From Streptomyces roseofulvus (GTDB lineage Bacteria > Actinomycetota > Actinomycetes > Streptomycetales > Streptomycetaceae), in assembly GCF_039534915.1 (NCBI RefSeq), contig NZ_BAAAWE010000001.1:4774001-4838000 (forward strand): a stretch of DNA of 64,000 bases, given 5' to 3'. The position numbers and the translations under genes were made by a program. Shown here piece after piece: positions 1 through 7,703 of the stretch; positions within the stretch are counted from its first letter, which is position 1; every line of letters starts with the position of its first letter. The notes beneath the pieces were generated by a model that saw only the letters and a program-made list of their open reading frames with translations, searched no databases and was not told the origin of the DNA.

Positions 1-320
1 GGGCTCAGGTCGGAGTATCTGGGCAGAGGGGTGACCGCTCCATCCTCGAGCCGGTGCCACCGATAGGCGACGTCCGTGCCGTCGTTGACGACGGTGTTGG
101 TCACGAAGCCGTTCGCCCCCGAGCCGTCCAGCCAATCGTCGGTGCCGATGACGAAGGGTCCTGACTGCTCCACCGAGGCGGACGCGGCCACCGGAACGGC
201 CGGCGCGGCGAACGAGGGCGCGGCGGTCGCGGCCGTGCCGGCCGTGACCGCGAGAGCGACCGTGACGGCGACGGCGAGGCGCCGGCGGACGGGGCGGCCG
301 GCCGGGCTGAGGTGCTTCAA
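1..320 (-). CDS. secreted FG-GAP-family paralogue (partial, N-terminal part only)
   Basis: The reading frame runs leftward off the window edge, so only about the first 106 residues are seen. A TTG start at 318-320 is chosen because a GGGAGG ribosome binding site lies 7 bases upstream (reverse strand). The N-terminus is a classic signal peptide: KHLSPAGRPVRRR, a hydrophobic Ala/Val stretch, then an Ala-rich cleavage region. The mature start resembles the propeller-like N-terminal region of the two paralogues to its right, for example in a GFVTNTVVNDGTDVAYRWHRL segment. I infer a third tandem copy of the same secreted family; the C-terminal repeats are not visible, so this rests on position and weak similarity. 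Confidence 0.6.
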   Translation of the reverse strand, partial: MKHLSPAGRPVRRRLAVAVTVALAVTAGTAATAAPSFAAPAVPVAASASVEQSGPFVIGTDDWLDGSGANGFVTNTVVNDGTDVAYRWHRLEDGAVTPLPRYSDLS

Positions 321-338
321 GGGGATTCCTCCCGAAGT

Positions 339-372
339 CTGTGGTCGAGACGTCGGTGCGTCTCGACCACAG
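339..372. terminator. perfect 14-bp inverted repeat between two FG-GAP genes
   Basis: Arms at 339-352 and 359-372 are perfectly complementary with a 6-base loop (353-358). It lies downstream of the gene ending at 440 and 6 bases before the Shine-Dalgarno of the next gene. There is no T-run. It may be a factor-independent terminator of the type seen in Streptomyces, or a leader stem controlling translation of the leftmost gene. Confidence 0.55.
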
Positions 373-439
373 GACTCCTGAAGGCCGTTCAGGGTTGTAC
401 GACAGTTCTCAGGTCGAAACCCCGTTCGTCAGGCCGGGC

Positions 440-2668
440 TCACGACACGCTCGTGAACTTGCCGCCCTCGCCCGCGTACAGCGTCGTCGGCTGCCGCGTG
501 AACGCCCCCGTCGCCGTGCCGTTCGAGCGGTAGACGTACGTGCCGCCCGTCCCGTACGCGATCAGGTCCGGGCGGCCGTCGTTGGTGACGTCGCCCGCGC
601 CGACGAGCTGGCTGAAACCGCCCCAGCCGCCGCCGACCCGGACGCGCGGGAGGAAGGAGAAGCCGTTGGACTGGTACAGCCAGAGCACGCCGTCCTTGTC
701 GCGGGCGATCAGCTCGCCGCCCGCGTCGCCCACGATGTTCCCGACGGCCGTGATCTGGTTGTAGACGCCCCAGCCGCCGCCCACCCGGATCCGGGGGAAG
801 TACGGCTTGGCCGGGTCGCCGGTGGCCCGGTAGTACCAGAGGACGCCGGAGGTGTCGGCGGCGAACAGGTCCGAGGAGCGGTCCGCCGTCTGCCAGTCCG
901 AGCCCGCCGCCAGCTGGGTGTAGACGCCCCAGCCGCCGCCGACCCGCACCCGGGTGTTGAAGGTGCCGTCGCCCTTGCCGGTGTAGGACCAGAGCACGCC
1001 CGAGCCGTCGACGGCGATCAGGTCGCCGGTCGCGCCGCCGTCGACGGTCCCGGCGGCCTCGATCTTCTTGTACGTGTTCCAGCCGGTGCCGATCCTCGTC
1101 CGCTTGGCCGGCTTCGCCTGGCCGTCGACCGGCCAGTCGTACAGGTCGTCCCGCCACAGCACGCCGGCGGCGTCCCGGGCGAGGACGTCGGTGGAGCCGT
1201 TGTCGTTGAAGTCGTGCAGGTTGGCCGAGCGGGACACGACGAGGGAACCGCTGGTCGGCAGCGGGCCGGTGCCGTCGGCGCCCTTGGCGGTGATCTGCCA
1301 GGTGTAGGTGCCGTTCGGGGCGCTGATGCCGTCGATGATCCCGTTCCAGGAGTACGCGAAGCGGGGCTCCCCGTGCACGGGCGGGATCATGTGGGTGGTG
1401 AGCTTCTTGCCGGTGCGCTGGTGGGTGAGGGTGAGCTGCACGTCCGCGTCGGCGCGGGTCAGCTCGACCGACATCGGGACGCTGGTCCCGGCCTTCTCCA
1501 GGTTCGCCGTCGCGGGTACGGAAGCGGAGACGACCTTCAGCGCCACGACCGCGCCGGTGTCGGCGACGAGTTCGGGTGTCAGCTCGCCGTTCCGGCCGAT
1601 GCGGAACACGCCGTCGGCGTTGGACGTCGCGCCGCGCACCACGAGGCTTCCGTCGCTGTGGCGGGCGACGGAGGAGAAGTTCTCCAGGACCTTGTACGGG
1701 GCTCCGCCCGTGGCGAGGTTCCGCGCGTACAGCGGAGTCAGGACGTCCGACCCGGCGGAGGGGTCACGCCGGGCGGCGTAGAAGGCCGTGTCGCCGACGA
1801 TCCCGGCGAGGACCGGGACGCCCTGGATGTCGGTGAGCGGCACCCGCTTGACGGTGGTGGTTCCGAGGACCGTCGCGGTCAGGGTGTGCCCGCCGTCCGT
1901 CGCCCGCGTGACGGTCGCCTTGTACTTCGGGGTGAGGGCGCCCGTCACCGTCGCGACGTCCCAGTTCCAGCCGGGGCCGTATCCGTAGGGCACCACCGAG
2001 CCGGTGGGCACGGGGATCACGACGCTCCAGGAGTGGGGCTCCCAGTTCCCGTTCACCTGGTGCTCGCCCTGGCCCATGATGAGGACGGTGGGCCGCCCGT
2101 CCGCGTCCCGGCCCGCCGCCACGACCTTGTGTGCGGTCTCGCGCTCGCCCTTGAAGAGGTTCGACAGCTTGAGCTTGCTGACGACGCCGTTGGTGTGCGT
2201 CAGCTGCCACAGCTCGCGGCCCAGGCCGTCGGCCGTCGGGCGGCTCTCGTAGGCGACGTCGTAGGCCACACCGGCCAGTTCGCCGCTCAGCGAGTGGTTG
2301 GCGTACGCCCCGGTGAGCGGGTTGTGGGCGGTGACGCCCACCTCGTTCCGCGTCACGATCCAGTCGGAACCGCTGTCGTACGCCCGCGTGTTGCCGTACG
2401 GCGTCACCGTGCCGTCCGGCTTGTGCAGGCTCAGCCGCTCCTCGCCGTTCTCGTCGGTGCAGGTCGTGAGGTAGCCGTAGGCGCCCGCGGCCACGACCTC
2501 GGCACCGACCGGCAGCAGCCCGGCCGCGGACGGTACGCACCGCTCGGCGGTCGCGCCGACGGGGGCGGCCACGGCGGGGGCGGTGACGAGGGTGCCCGTC
2601 ACGGCCCCGACGGTGGCGAGGGTGACGAGGGCGGCGGCGAGCCGGCGCCCGGTGATGTGGTGGTTCAC
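440..2668 (-). CDS. secreted FlgD-Ig / FG-GAP repeat protein
   Basis: 742-residue exported protein of unknown function. GTG start at 2668 with GGGAG 6 bases upstream. A signal peptide covers about residues 1-35 (RRLAAALVTLATVGAVTG core). Residues about 50-390 look like a beta-propeller-type region. About 395-470 resembles a FlgD Ig-like domain (PNGTYTWQITAKG). From about 478 to the end are five FG-GAP/VCBS-type repeats with a DxxGVLWxY core and a GGGWGVY connector. Such repeats form calcium-binding propellers in extracellular adhesion or carbohydrate-binding proteins; the ligand here is unknown. The closest relative in the window is the adjacent gene of the same length and domain order, so this is a tandem duplication. 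Confidence 0.8.
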   Translation of the reverse strand: MNHHITGRRLAAALVTLATVGAVTGTLVTAPAVAAPVGATAERCVPSAAGLLPVGAEVVAAGAYGYLTTCTDENGEERLSLHKPDGTVTPYGNTRAYDSGSDWIVTRNEVGVTAHNPLTGAYANHSLSGELAGVAYDVAYESRPTADGLGRELWQLTHTNGVVSKLKLSNLFKGERETAHKVVAAGRDADGRPTVLIMGQGEHQVNGNWEPHSWSVVIPVPTGSVVPYGYGPGWNWDVATVTGALTPKYKATVTRATDGGHTLTATVLGTTTVKRVPLTDIQGVPVLAGIVGDTAFYAARRDPSAGSDVLTPLYARNLATGGAPYKVLENFSSVARHSDGSLVVRGATSNADGVFRIGRNGELTPELVADTGAVVALKVVSASVPATANLEKAGTSVPMSVELTRADADVQLTLTHQRTGKKLTTHMIPPVHGEPRFAYSWNGIIDGISAPNGTYTWQITAKGADGTGPLPTSGSLVVSRSANLHDFNDNGSTDVLARDAAGVLWRDDLYDWPVDGQAKPAKRTRIGTGWNTYKKIEAAGTVDGGATGDLIAVDGSGVLWSYTGKGDGTFNTRVRVGGGWGVYTQLAAGSDWQTADRSSDLFAADTSGVLWYYRATGDPAKPYFPRIRVGGGWGVYNQITAVGNIVGDAGGELIARDKDGVLWLYQSNGFSFLPRVRVGGGWGGFSQLVGAGDVTNDGRPDLIAYGTGGTYVYRSNGTATGAFTRQPTTLYAGEGGKFTSVS

Positions 2669-2680
2669 TGTGCTCCCGAT

Positions 2681-2728
2681 CGTGAGGGAATTCGTGAGGG
2701 AATTCGCGAGGGCCTGCGTGAAGGACGG
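2681..2728. repeat. four 12-bp tandem units in the leader of the 440-2668 gene
   Basis: Two identical copies of CGTGAGGGAATT (2681-2692, 2693-2704) are followed by two decayed copies (2705-2716, 2717-2728). They lie immediately upstream of the Shine-Dalgarno of the minus-strand gene. Function unknown; slippage during replication would explain the pattern. Confidence 0.7.
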
Positions 2729-2747
2729 AGATCGGTACAGGTCTTCG

Positions 2748-2771
2748 CCGAGGGGCCCGCAGGCCCCTCGG
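2748..2771 (-). terminator. hairpin downstream of the 2802-5003 gene
   Basis: A perfect 10-bp stem (2748-2757 with 2762-2771) encloses a 4-base loop, about 30 bases after the stop codon of the upstream minus-strand gene. It is G/C rich and has no U-tract, as is common for Streptomyces terminators. Confidence 0.6.
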
Positions 2772-2801
2772 GGTTCTTCACGGGCGAGCCCGGCCGTGCG
2801 G

Positions 2802-5003
2802 CTACGCGATGTTGCTGAACTTGCTGCCCTCGCCCACGAACACCGAGGTGTTCAGGCGGGTGAAGGTCCCGTAGACCGTGCCGTTCGCGTGGTAGACGTA
2901 CGTGCCGCCCGGCCCGTAGGCGAGCAGGTCCGGCCGACCGTCGTTGTCGACGTCCCCGGCGCCGACGAGCTGGCTGAACGCGCCCCAGCCGCCGCCGATC
3001 TTGGTGCGGGCGAGGAAGGTGCCCTTGCCGGTGCCCTGGTAGAGCCAGAGGACGCCGGACGTGTCGCGGGCGACGAGGTCGCCGGCGGCGGTGCCGGCGA
3101 TGTTCCCGACGGCCGTGAGCTGGTTGTAGATCCCCCAGCCGCCGCCCACGCGGACCCGGGTCGCGAACGGCCTGGCGAGGTCGCCGGTGCCCTTGTAGAA
3201 CCACAGCACCCCGGAGCCGTCGGTCGCGAGCAGGTCGGACCGCCCGTCCCCGTCGAGGTCGGACCCGCCGGTGAGCTTGTTGTAGACGCCCCAGCCGCCG
3301 CCGACCTTCACCCGGGTGCCGAAGGTGCCGTCGCCCTTCCCGGCGTACGACCAGAGCACGCCCGAGCCGTCGAGGGCGATGAGGTCGCCGGTCGCGCTGC
3401 CGCCGATGTTCCCGACGGCCTCGATCTGCTTGTACGTGTTCCACCCGGAGCCGATCCGGGTGCGCTGTGCGGACTTGACCTGACCGCTCACCGGCCGGTC
3501 GCGCAGGTCGTCGCGCCACAGGACACCGGCGGCGTCCCGGGCGAGGACGTCGGTGGAGCCGTTGTCGGTGAAGTCGTGCGGGTTGGCGTTGCGCTGGATG
3601 CTCGTCAGCCAGCCCTGGTAGGCGGGCTCGCCGACCCCGTCGACCCGCATCGCCTCGGCCTCGACCGCGTACCTGCCGTTCGGCGCGTCCGTGCCGTCGT
3701 CGAGGACGCCGTCCCACGTGAAGGAGAAGCGGGTGCCCGTGCCGGGCGCCGGCACGTCCGCGTGGAACTCCCGGCCGGTGGCGGTGTGGGTGAGCGTGAC
3801 GGTCAGGTGGACGTCGGCGCGCGAGAGCGTCCACGCCAGGGTGGCCTTGCCGCCGGTGCTGTCGAGGTTCACGCTGTCGGGGATGTGGACCTGCTCGATC
3901 TCCAGCGGCTCCGACGGGTCCATCTCCGCCACCTTGGTGACGGCCGGGGCGTCGCCGGCGCGCGGGTCGAGCCGGAACAGCCCGGTGCCGCCCTCGGCCG
4001 TACGGCCGCTCAGCAGCGCGCTGCCGTCGCCCCGCGAGACGAGACCGGTCACGGACTCGGCGAGGTCGACGGCCCGGCCGTCGGTCAGGGACACGGCCCG
4101 GCCGGGGCGCCAGTCGTTGCCGTACACCAGCCAGTCGCCGACGAGCGCGACGCTGTACTCGTCGTCAGGACCCAGGAGGGTCGTCTTCCGGACGCCCGTG
4201 GCGCGCTCGACGGACACGACGGCCCTGCTGGGGCCGCTCCACTCCGTCCAGGCGACGTGGGACGGGGAGAGCGTCATCGCGCTGGGGGCGTAACCGAGGG
4301 CGCCGGAGTCGTACGTCTCGACGACCGTTCCCGCCGCGGCGTCGATCACGGCCCGGCCGCCGGTCCGCGCGTCCACGGGGCCCGTCTCGTATCCGACGAG
4401 GATCTGGCCCCCCTCGGCGGCGGCATGGGTGAGGAACCGGTCGGCGCCCGCGGGCAGGCCCGTGATCTTCCGGGTCGTCGGCTCGGCGCCGTCCTGGGTC
4501 ACGACGTGCAGTTCCGACGTGCCATCGCCCGCCGTCACCTCCGCGAGCACGCTCTTCGGGCCCAGCACGGCGACGAGGTGCGCGTCCAGCGCGCCGAGGT
4601 CGATCTCGACCACGGGCGCGGCCTGGTCGCGCATGTCCCGCAGGGTGACGGCGGTCGCCTGGGAGAAACTGCCGTGGTTGCTGACGGCGACCACGTCGCT
4701 TCCGGTCGGCACCCAGCCGCCGTTGTCGTACACGAGGTCGACGGGGGTCGCGGCGCTGCCGTCGAACGGCGTCCAGACCAGGCCGGCGTCGCCGTACGTG
4801 AGGAAGCCGGTCGAGCCGCCGCTCGTGACGGAGGAACCGGCCGGGAGCACCGGAAGCGCTTCGGCCTGCGCGGCCGCGACGGGCCCCGAGGTGGCCGCGG
4901 AGGCGGCCGGCGCCGTGGCGAGCGTGCCCGCGCCGAGCGCGGTGACGGCGAGGACGGCGGTGACGGCCGCGGCGAGACGCGGACGGGTGGTGCGGAACTG
5001 CAA
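2802..5003 (-). CDS. secreted FlgD-Ig / FG-GAP repeat protein (paralogue)
   Basis: About 733 residues if translation starts at the TTG at 5001-5003 (GGGGG 5 bases upstream). A GTG at 5028-5030 would add nine residues but has no visible ribosome binding site. The signal peptide FRTTRPRLAAAVTAVLAV is followed by an Ala-rich cleavage region. Domain order matches the 440-2668 gene: a propeller-like N-terminal half, a FlgD Ig-like domain (PNGRYAVEAEAMRVDG), then five FG-GAP/VCBS-type repeats. The C-terminal repeat regions of the two proteins are nearly interchangeable while the N-terminal halves differ, which suggests a conserved scaffold with diversified front domains. Extracellular role unknown. 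Confidence 0.8.
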   Translation of the reverse strand: MQFRTTRPRLAAAVTAVLAVTALGAGTLATAPAASAATSGPVAAAQAEALPVLPAGSSVTSGGSTGFLTYGDAGLVWTPFDGSAATPVDLVYDNGGWVPTGSDVVAVSNHGSFSQATAVTLRDMRDQAAPVVEIDLGALDAHLVAVLGPKSVLAEVTAGDGTSELHVVTQDGAEPTTRKITGLPAGADRFLTHAAAEGGQILVGYETGPVDARTGGRAVIDAAAGTVVETYDSGALGYAPSAMTLSPSHVAWTEWSGPSRAVVSVERATGVRKTTLLGPDDEYSVALVGDWLVYGNDWRPGRAVSLTDGRAVDLAESVTGLVSRGDGSALLSGRTAEGGTGLFRLDPRAGDAPAVTKVAEMDPSEPLEIEQVHIPDSVNLDSTGGKATLAWTLSRADVHLTVTLTHTATGREFHADVPAPGTGTRFSFTWDGVLDDGTDAPNGRYAVEAEAMRVDGVGEPAYQGWLTSIQRNANPHDFTDNGSTDVLARDAAGVLWRDDLRDRPVSGQVKSAQRTRIGSGWNTYKQIEAVGNIGGSATGDLIALDGSGVLWSYAGKGDGTFGTRVKVGGGWGVYNKLTGGSDLDGDGRSDLLATDGSGVLWFYKGTGDLARPFATRVRVGGGWGIYNQLTAVGNIAGTAAGDLVARDTSGVLWLYQGTGKGTFLARTKIGGGWGAFSQLVGAGDVDNDGRPDLLAYGPGGTYVYHANGTVYGTFTRLNTSVFVGEGSKFSNIA

Positions 5004-5151
5004 GGAGACCCCCACGGGAAGACCCGGCACGGGGCGTGCCGTGCAGGGTCAGACTCGCGATCGGGTCGCGTGGTTGTACGGAAGATCGCGGATTCGTTCG
5101 ATAGATGTCCCGCCAACCTCCGGCGGGGCAGGAGAGGTTGCGGGCCGCGCC

Positions 5152-5664
5152 TCACCCGCCCGTCCGCTCCACCACCCCGCGCACGTACCCCGCCTGCCCC
5201 GCGTGCTGCAGGTCCTCCGCGATCACCGACACCAGCCGGACGCCCAGCGTCACCGGGGGGTCCCAGGCCGTGTCCACCACCCGGTCCAGGTCCGCGTTCG
5301 TCACCGGCGCCAGCAGCGAGGCCGTCCGGTCGTGCACCGCGTCGTGGTAGCCGAGCAGCAGCTCCGCCGGCACCCGTACGGCCCCGACCTGCGCGGACGT
5401 ATGGCCGTAGCCGGTCGCCGCGGGCGGGAACGGCAGGCCGAAGCGGTCCCGCCAGCCGTCGGAGCGCCACAGCTGCTCCGTGCCGAAGGCGCCCGCCAGG
5501 TGGTCGTCCTGGATGCGGGTGAGGTGCCAGACGAGCCAGGCGATCGAGTTGGCGTCCGGGTCGATCCGGGCGGCGAGCTCCTCCTCGCCGAGGTCCTGCA
5601 CGGCCGCGTGGACGGCCTCCCGGATTCGGCCGAAGGAGTCGAGCAGCAGGCCGGCACTGTTCAT
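5152..5664 (-). CDS. DinB-like / DUF664 family protein
   Basis: 170-residue four-helix protein of the DinB/YfiT-type superfamily, whose members bind a divalent metal and often act in mycothiol- or bacillithiol-dependent thiol chemistry. Candidate metal histidines are His47 in WLVWHLTRIQDDHL and His154 in EDLQHAGQAGY; the YHDAVHDRT segment is also typical. The ATG at 5662-5664 shares a base with the TGA of the upstream DUF1992 gene (TGATG), so the two are translationally coupled. The substrate is unknown. A longer frame extending upstream has the composition of an antisense shadow and is rejected. Confidence 0.75.
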   Translation of the reverse strand: MNSAGLLLDSFGRIREAVHAAVQDLGEEELAARIDPDANSIAWLVWHLTRIQDDHLAGAFGTEQLWRSDGWRDRFGLPFPPAATGYGHTSAQVGAVRVPAELLLGYHDAVHDRTASLLAPVTNADLDRVVDTAWDPPVTLGVRLVSVIAEDLQHAGQAGYVRGVVERTGG

Positions 5665-6074
5665 CACGCCCCCTTGGGGTCGCGCGCCTCCCGCCACCGG
5701 GCCAGCTCCGCCTCGACGTCGAAGGGCGTCAGGTTCAGCGGCGGACCGGCCGGCGGGCGGCGCAGGGCTTCCGCGATCTTGGTGTTGATCTCGCCGAGGA
5801 TCCGCCGGACCTGGCTCTCGGAGCCGGCCTCCGCGACCGCCGCGGCCGCGTCCTCGGCGTCCTTGCGCAGCTGGAGCGCCGGCGGCAGGACCGCCACGCC
5901 CTCCCGGTGCAGCTTCTGCTTGACCCACCACAGCTCGTCGTAGGGCGCGGTGTCGTCCGGAAGGGGCCTCCCGAAGCCGGGGAGCTCGCGGAACTCCCCG
6001 CGCTCGGCGGCCTCCCGGATCTGCTTGTCGACGAAGGACTCGAAGCTGACGCCCGGCGGTTTCCGTTCGGTCAT
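5664..6074 (-). CDS. DUF1992 (DnaJ homologue C28-like) protein
   Basis: 136 residues, ATG at 6072-6074. The N-terminal half (SFVDKQIREAAERGEFRELPGFGRPL) is the diagnostic DUF1992 signature, and the rest is helical with a charged heptad-like stretch. DUF1992 proteins are small cytoplasmic proteins related to the conserved domain of DNAJC28; no biochemical activity is established. It is first in a two-gene operon with the DinB-like protein, with overlapping stop and start. Confidence 0.8.
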   Translation of the reverse strand: MTERKPPGVSFESFVDKQIREAAERGEFRELPGFGRPLPDDTAPYDELWWVKQKLHREGVAVLPPALQLRKDAEDAAAAVAEAGSESQVRRILGEINTKIAEALRRPPAGPPLNLTPFDVEAELARWREARDPKGA

Positions 6075-6210
6075 GTGTCCAGCGTACGTATCGGGGCCGG
6101 TCCGCATGTGGTGCACGCGGGCTACTGCGGCGCCCGGACTTCCGGCACCCTGTGGTCGGTCAACGCGCGTCAACCCCTGTCACCTCACGCCCCGACGCCA
6201 CGGAGGACCC

Positions 6211-7095
6211 ATGCGTCACCCGCGTACGACTCGGCCCACGGCCCGGAAGGCCCCCGGCGGGCCCGCCCGCGTCCCCGCCCTCACCGCCCTGCTCGCGCTC
6301 CTCGCCGGGCTGCTCACGGTTCTCGGGACCGCCGGCACCGCCCATGCCGCGCCGCTCTTCAAGGCCCCCTTCGCCTGCGGGCAGAAGTGGACCTACAGCC
6401 ACCACTCCGCCGAGGTCCGCCAGGCCCTCGACTTCTTCCGCTCCGACGGCGGCGCCACCGCCGGCGCCCCGGTCCTGGCCTCGGCCTCCGGCACCGCCTA
6501 CCGCTACTCCCAGCCGAGCGGCGCCGGGAACTACATCGTGATCGACCACGGCGGCGGCTGGAAGACGTACTACTTCCACCTGAACGCCTACTCGGTCGCG
6601 CACGGCGCCGCCGTCTCCCAGGGCCAGCAGATCGGCACCACCGGCTCCACCGGCAACAGCTCCGGCGCCCACATCCACTACGAGCAGCTCTACAACGGCG
6701 TCGGCCAGACCATCGTGATCAACGGCGTCTCGCTCGCGCCCTACCCCGGCTCGTACGGCTCCAAGCACCTGACCAGCGACAACGGCTGCTCGGGCGGGGG
6801 CGGCGGGAAGTACTGGGTGGACACCTTCGCGAACGCCACCGGCTACGCGGCCGCCAACACGAACGACCCCCAGGGCGTCCTGAACGCGGGCACGAACTAC
6901 GTCTACTGCAAGGTCTGGGGCCAGGAGATCCGTGACGCCTCCGGCAACTACAACCACTGGTGGCTCCGCACCGACCTCGACACCGTCTACGCCGGCAAGA
7001 ACGGCTACGGCGCGTACGTCTCCGCCTACTACCTGTCCCGCTGGGGCAACGACGAGGCGCGCGACAACAACGGAACCGTCATCCCGAACTGCTGA
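6211..7095 (+). CDS. secreted M23 family metallopeptidase
   Basis: 294 residues, ATG at 6211 preceded by GGAGGA. A signal peptide ends near AHA-A at residues 45-47. The LytM/M23 core spans about 55-175 with the zinc residues expected of the family: Asp74 in HSAEVRQALDF, and His154/His156 in GAHIHYEQ. M23 enzymes cleave peptide cross-links in peptidoglycan or glycyl bonds. After a Gly-rich linker (about 192-200) comes a C-terminal domain of roughly 95 residues with a pattern of Tyr and Trp (NYNHWWLRTDL) that looks SH3-like and may bind the cell wall. It is monocistronic, with a strong hairpin downstream. Confidence 0.85.
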   Translation: MRHPRTTRPTARKAPGGPARVPALTALLALLAGLLTVLGTAGTAHAAPLFKAPFACGQKWTYSHHSAEVRQALDFFRSDGGATAGAPVLASASGTAYRYSQPSGAGNYIVIDHGGGWKTYYFHLNAYSVAHGAAVSQGQQIGTTGSTGNSSGAHIHYEQLYNGVGQTIVINGVSLAPYPGSYGSKHLTSDNGCSGGGGGKYWVDTFANATGYAAANTNDPQGVLNAGTNYVYCKVWGQEIRDASGNYNHWWLRTDLDTVYAGKNGYGAYVSAYYLSRWGNDEARDNNGTVIPNC

Positions 7096-7131
7096 CCGCC
7101 GGCCTGCGGCCGACCCGCCCGGAAACGGGCA

Positions 7132-7173
7132 GGAGCCCCGCTCGTGCCGACAGGCGGCACGGAGCGGGGCTCC
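7132..7173. terminator. bidirectional terminator between M23 peptidase and cold-shock gene
   Basis: An 18-bp stem (7132-7149 with 7155-7173, one bulged base) with a 5-base loop lies between two convergent genes and is followed by TTGGG. It should serve both strands. Confidence 0.85.
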
Positions 7174-7214
7174 TTGGGTACTGCTCTAGAAGATCTCGAT
7201 CGCCACTACGGCGT

Positions 7215-7418
7215 TCAGATCGCGGTGACGTTCTCCGCCTGCGGACCCTTCGGGCCCTGGGTGACGTCGAAGCTCACCGCCTGGTTCTCCTCGAGGGAAC
7301 GGAAGCCGTTCGCGTTGATCGCGGAGTAGTGGACGAAGACATCCGGGCCGCCGCCTTCCTGGGCGATGAAGCCAAAGCCCTTTTCAGCGTTGAACCACTT
7401 GACGGTTCCGGTAGCCAT
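7215..7418 (-). CDS. cold-shock domain protein (CspA family)
   Basis: 67 residues, ATG at 7416-7418 with a strong AGGAGGG site. The sequence is a single OB-fold cold-shock domain: WFNAEKGFGFI carries RNP1 (KGFGFI, residues 13-18) and VFVHY (27-31) is RNP2. Such proteins bind single-stranded RNA and melt secondary structure. The gene has a long leader (about 130 bases) with a hairpin followed by T-rich sequence, typical of post-transcriptional control of csp genes. Confidence 0.95.
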   Translation of the reverse strand: MATGTVKWFNAEKGFGFIAQEGGGPDVFVHYSAINANGFRSLEENQAVSFDVTQGPKGPQAENVTAI

Positions 7419-7484
7419 GAGCCCTCCTATGGGCCAAAGGGTCGCCCTGCTCCAGAACCTGCAAACAAGTCTGAAAACTACAAA

Positions 7485-7512
7485 AGCCTGCGGGTCACAT
7501 GCTCCGCAGGCT
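7485..7512 (-). promoter_or_regulatory. attenuator-like hairpin in the cold-shock gene leader
   Basis: A 9-bp perfect stem (7485-7493 with 7504-7512, 10-base loop) lies in the csp 5' leader. On the transcribed strand it is followed directly by TTTTGTAGTTTTC, so it looks like an intrinsic terminator placed upstream of the gene. A possible -10 (TACGCT, reverse strand of 7550-7555) lies about 40 bases further upstream. Confidence 0.5.
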
Positions 7513-7691
7513 CTGTACTGCAAGGGAAACCAAACTGCAACTTGCGTCGAGCGTAGCACGCAGCGTGTGCGACGCGATAGAGGGAAAGATCACGTCACCC
7601 GCATGTTTGATCCCGACCCTAAGGCGCTGACGCGCCACGCCGGGGACCGGCCCGGATCTCCCCCGGCGATGTCCACCGTACGAGACGCGGC

Positions 7692-7697
7692 TAGCCT
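7692..7697 (+). promoter_or_regulatory. putative -10 element of a leaderless mqnA transcript
   Basis: TAGCCT ends 6 bases before the GTG of mqnA, with TGTCCA about 16 bases upstream of it. A start site at or next to the GTG, with no ribosome binding site visible, fits a leaderless mRNA. Confidence 0.4.
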
Positions 7698-7703
7698 CGC
7701 GAT

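Noticed and set aside
341..2818. Very long plus-strand frame opposite the FG-GAP genes (and a similar one at 2583-5522)
   Set aside because: Antisense shadow of G/C-rich codons: composition is Arg/Gly/Ala/Asp repeats with no domain, while the minus strand encodes signal peptides and recognisable repeats.
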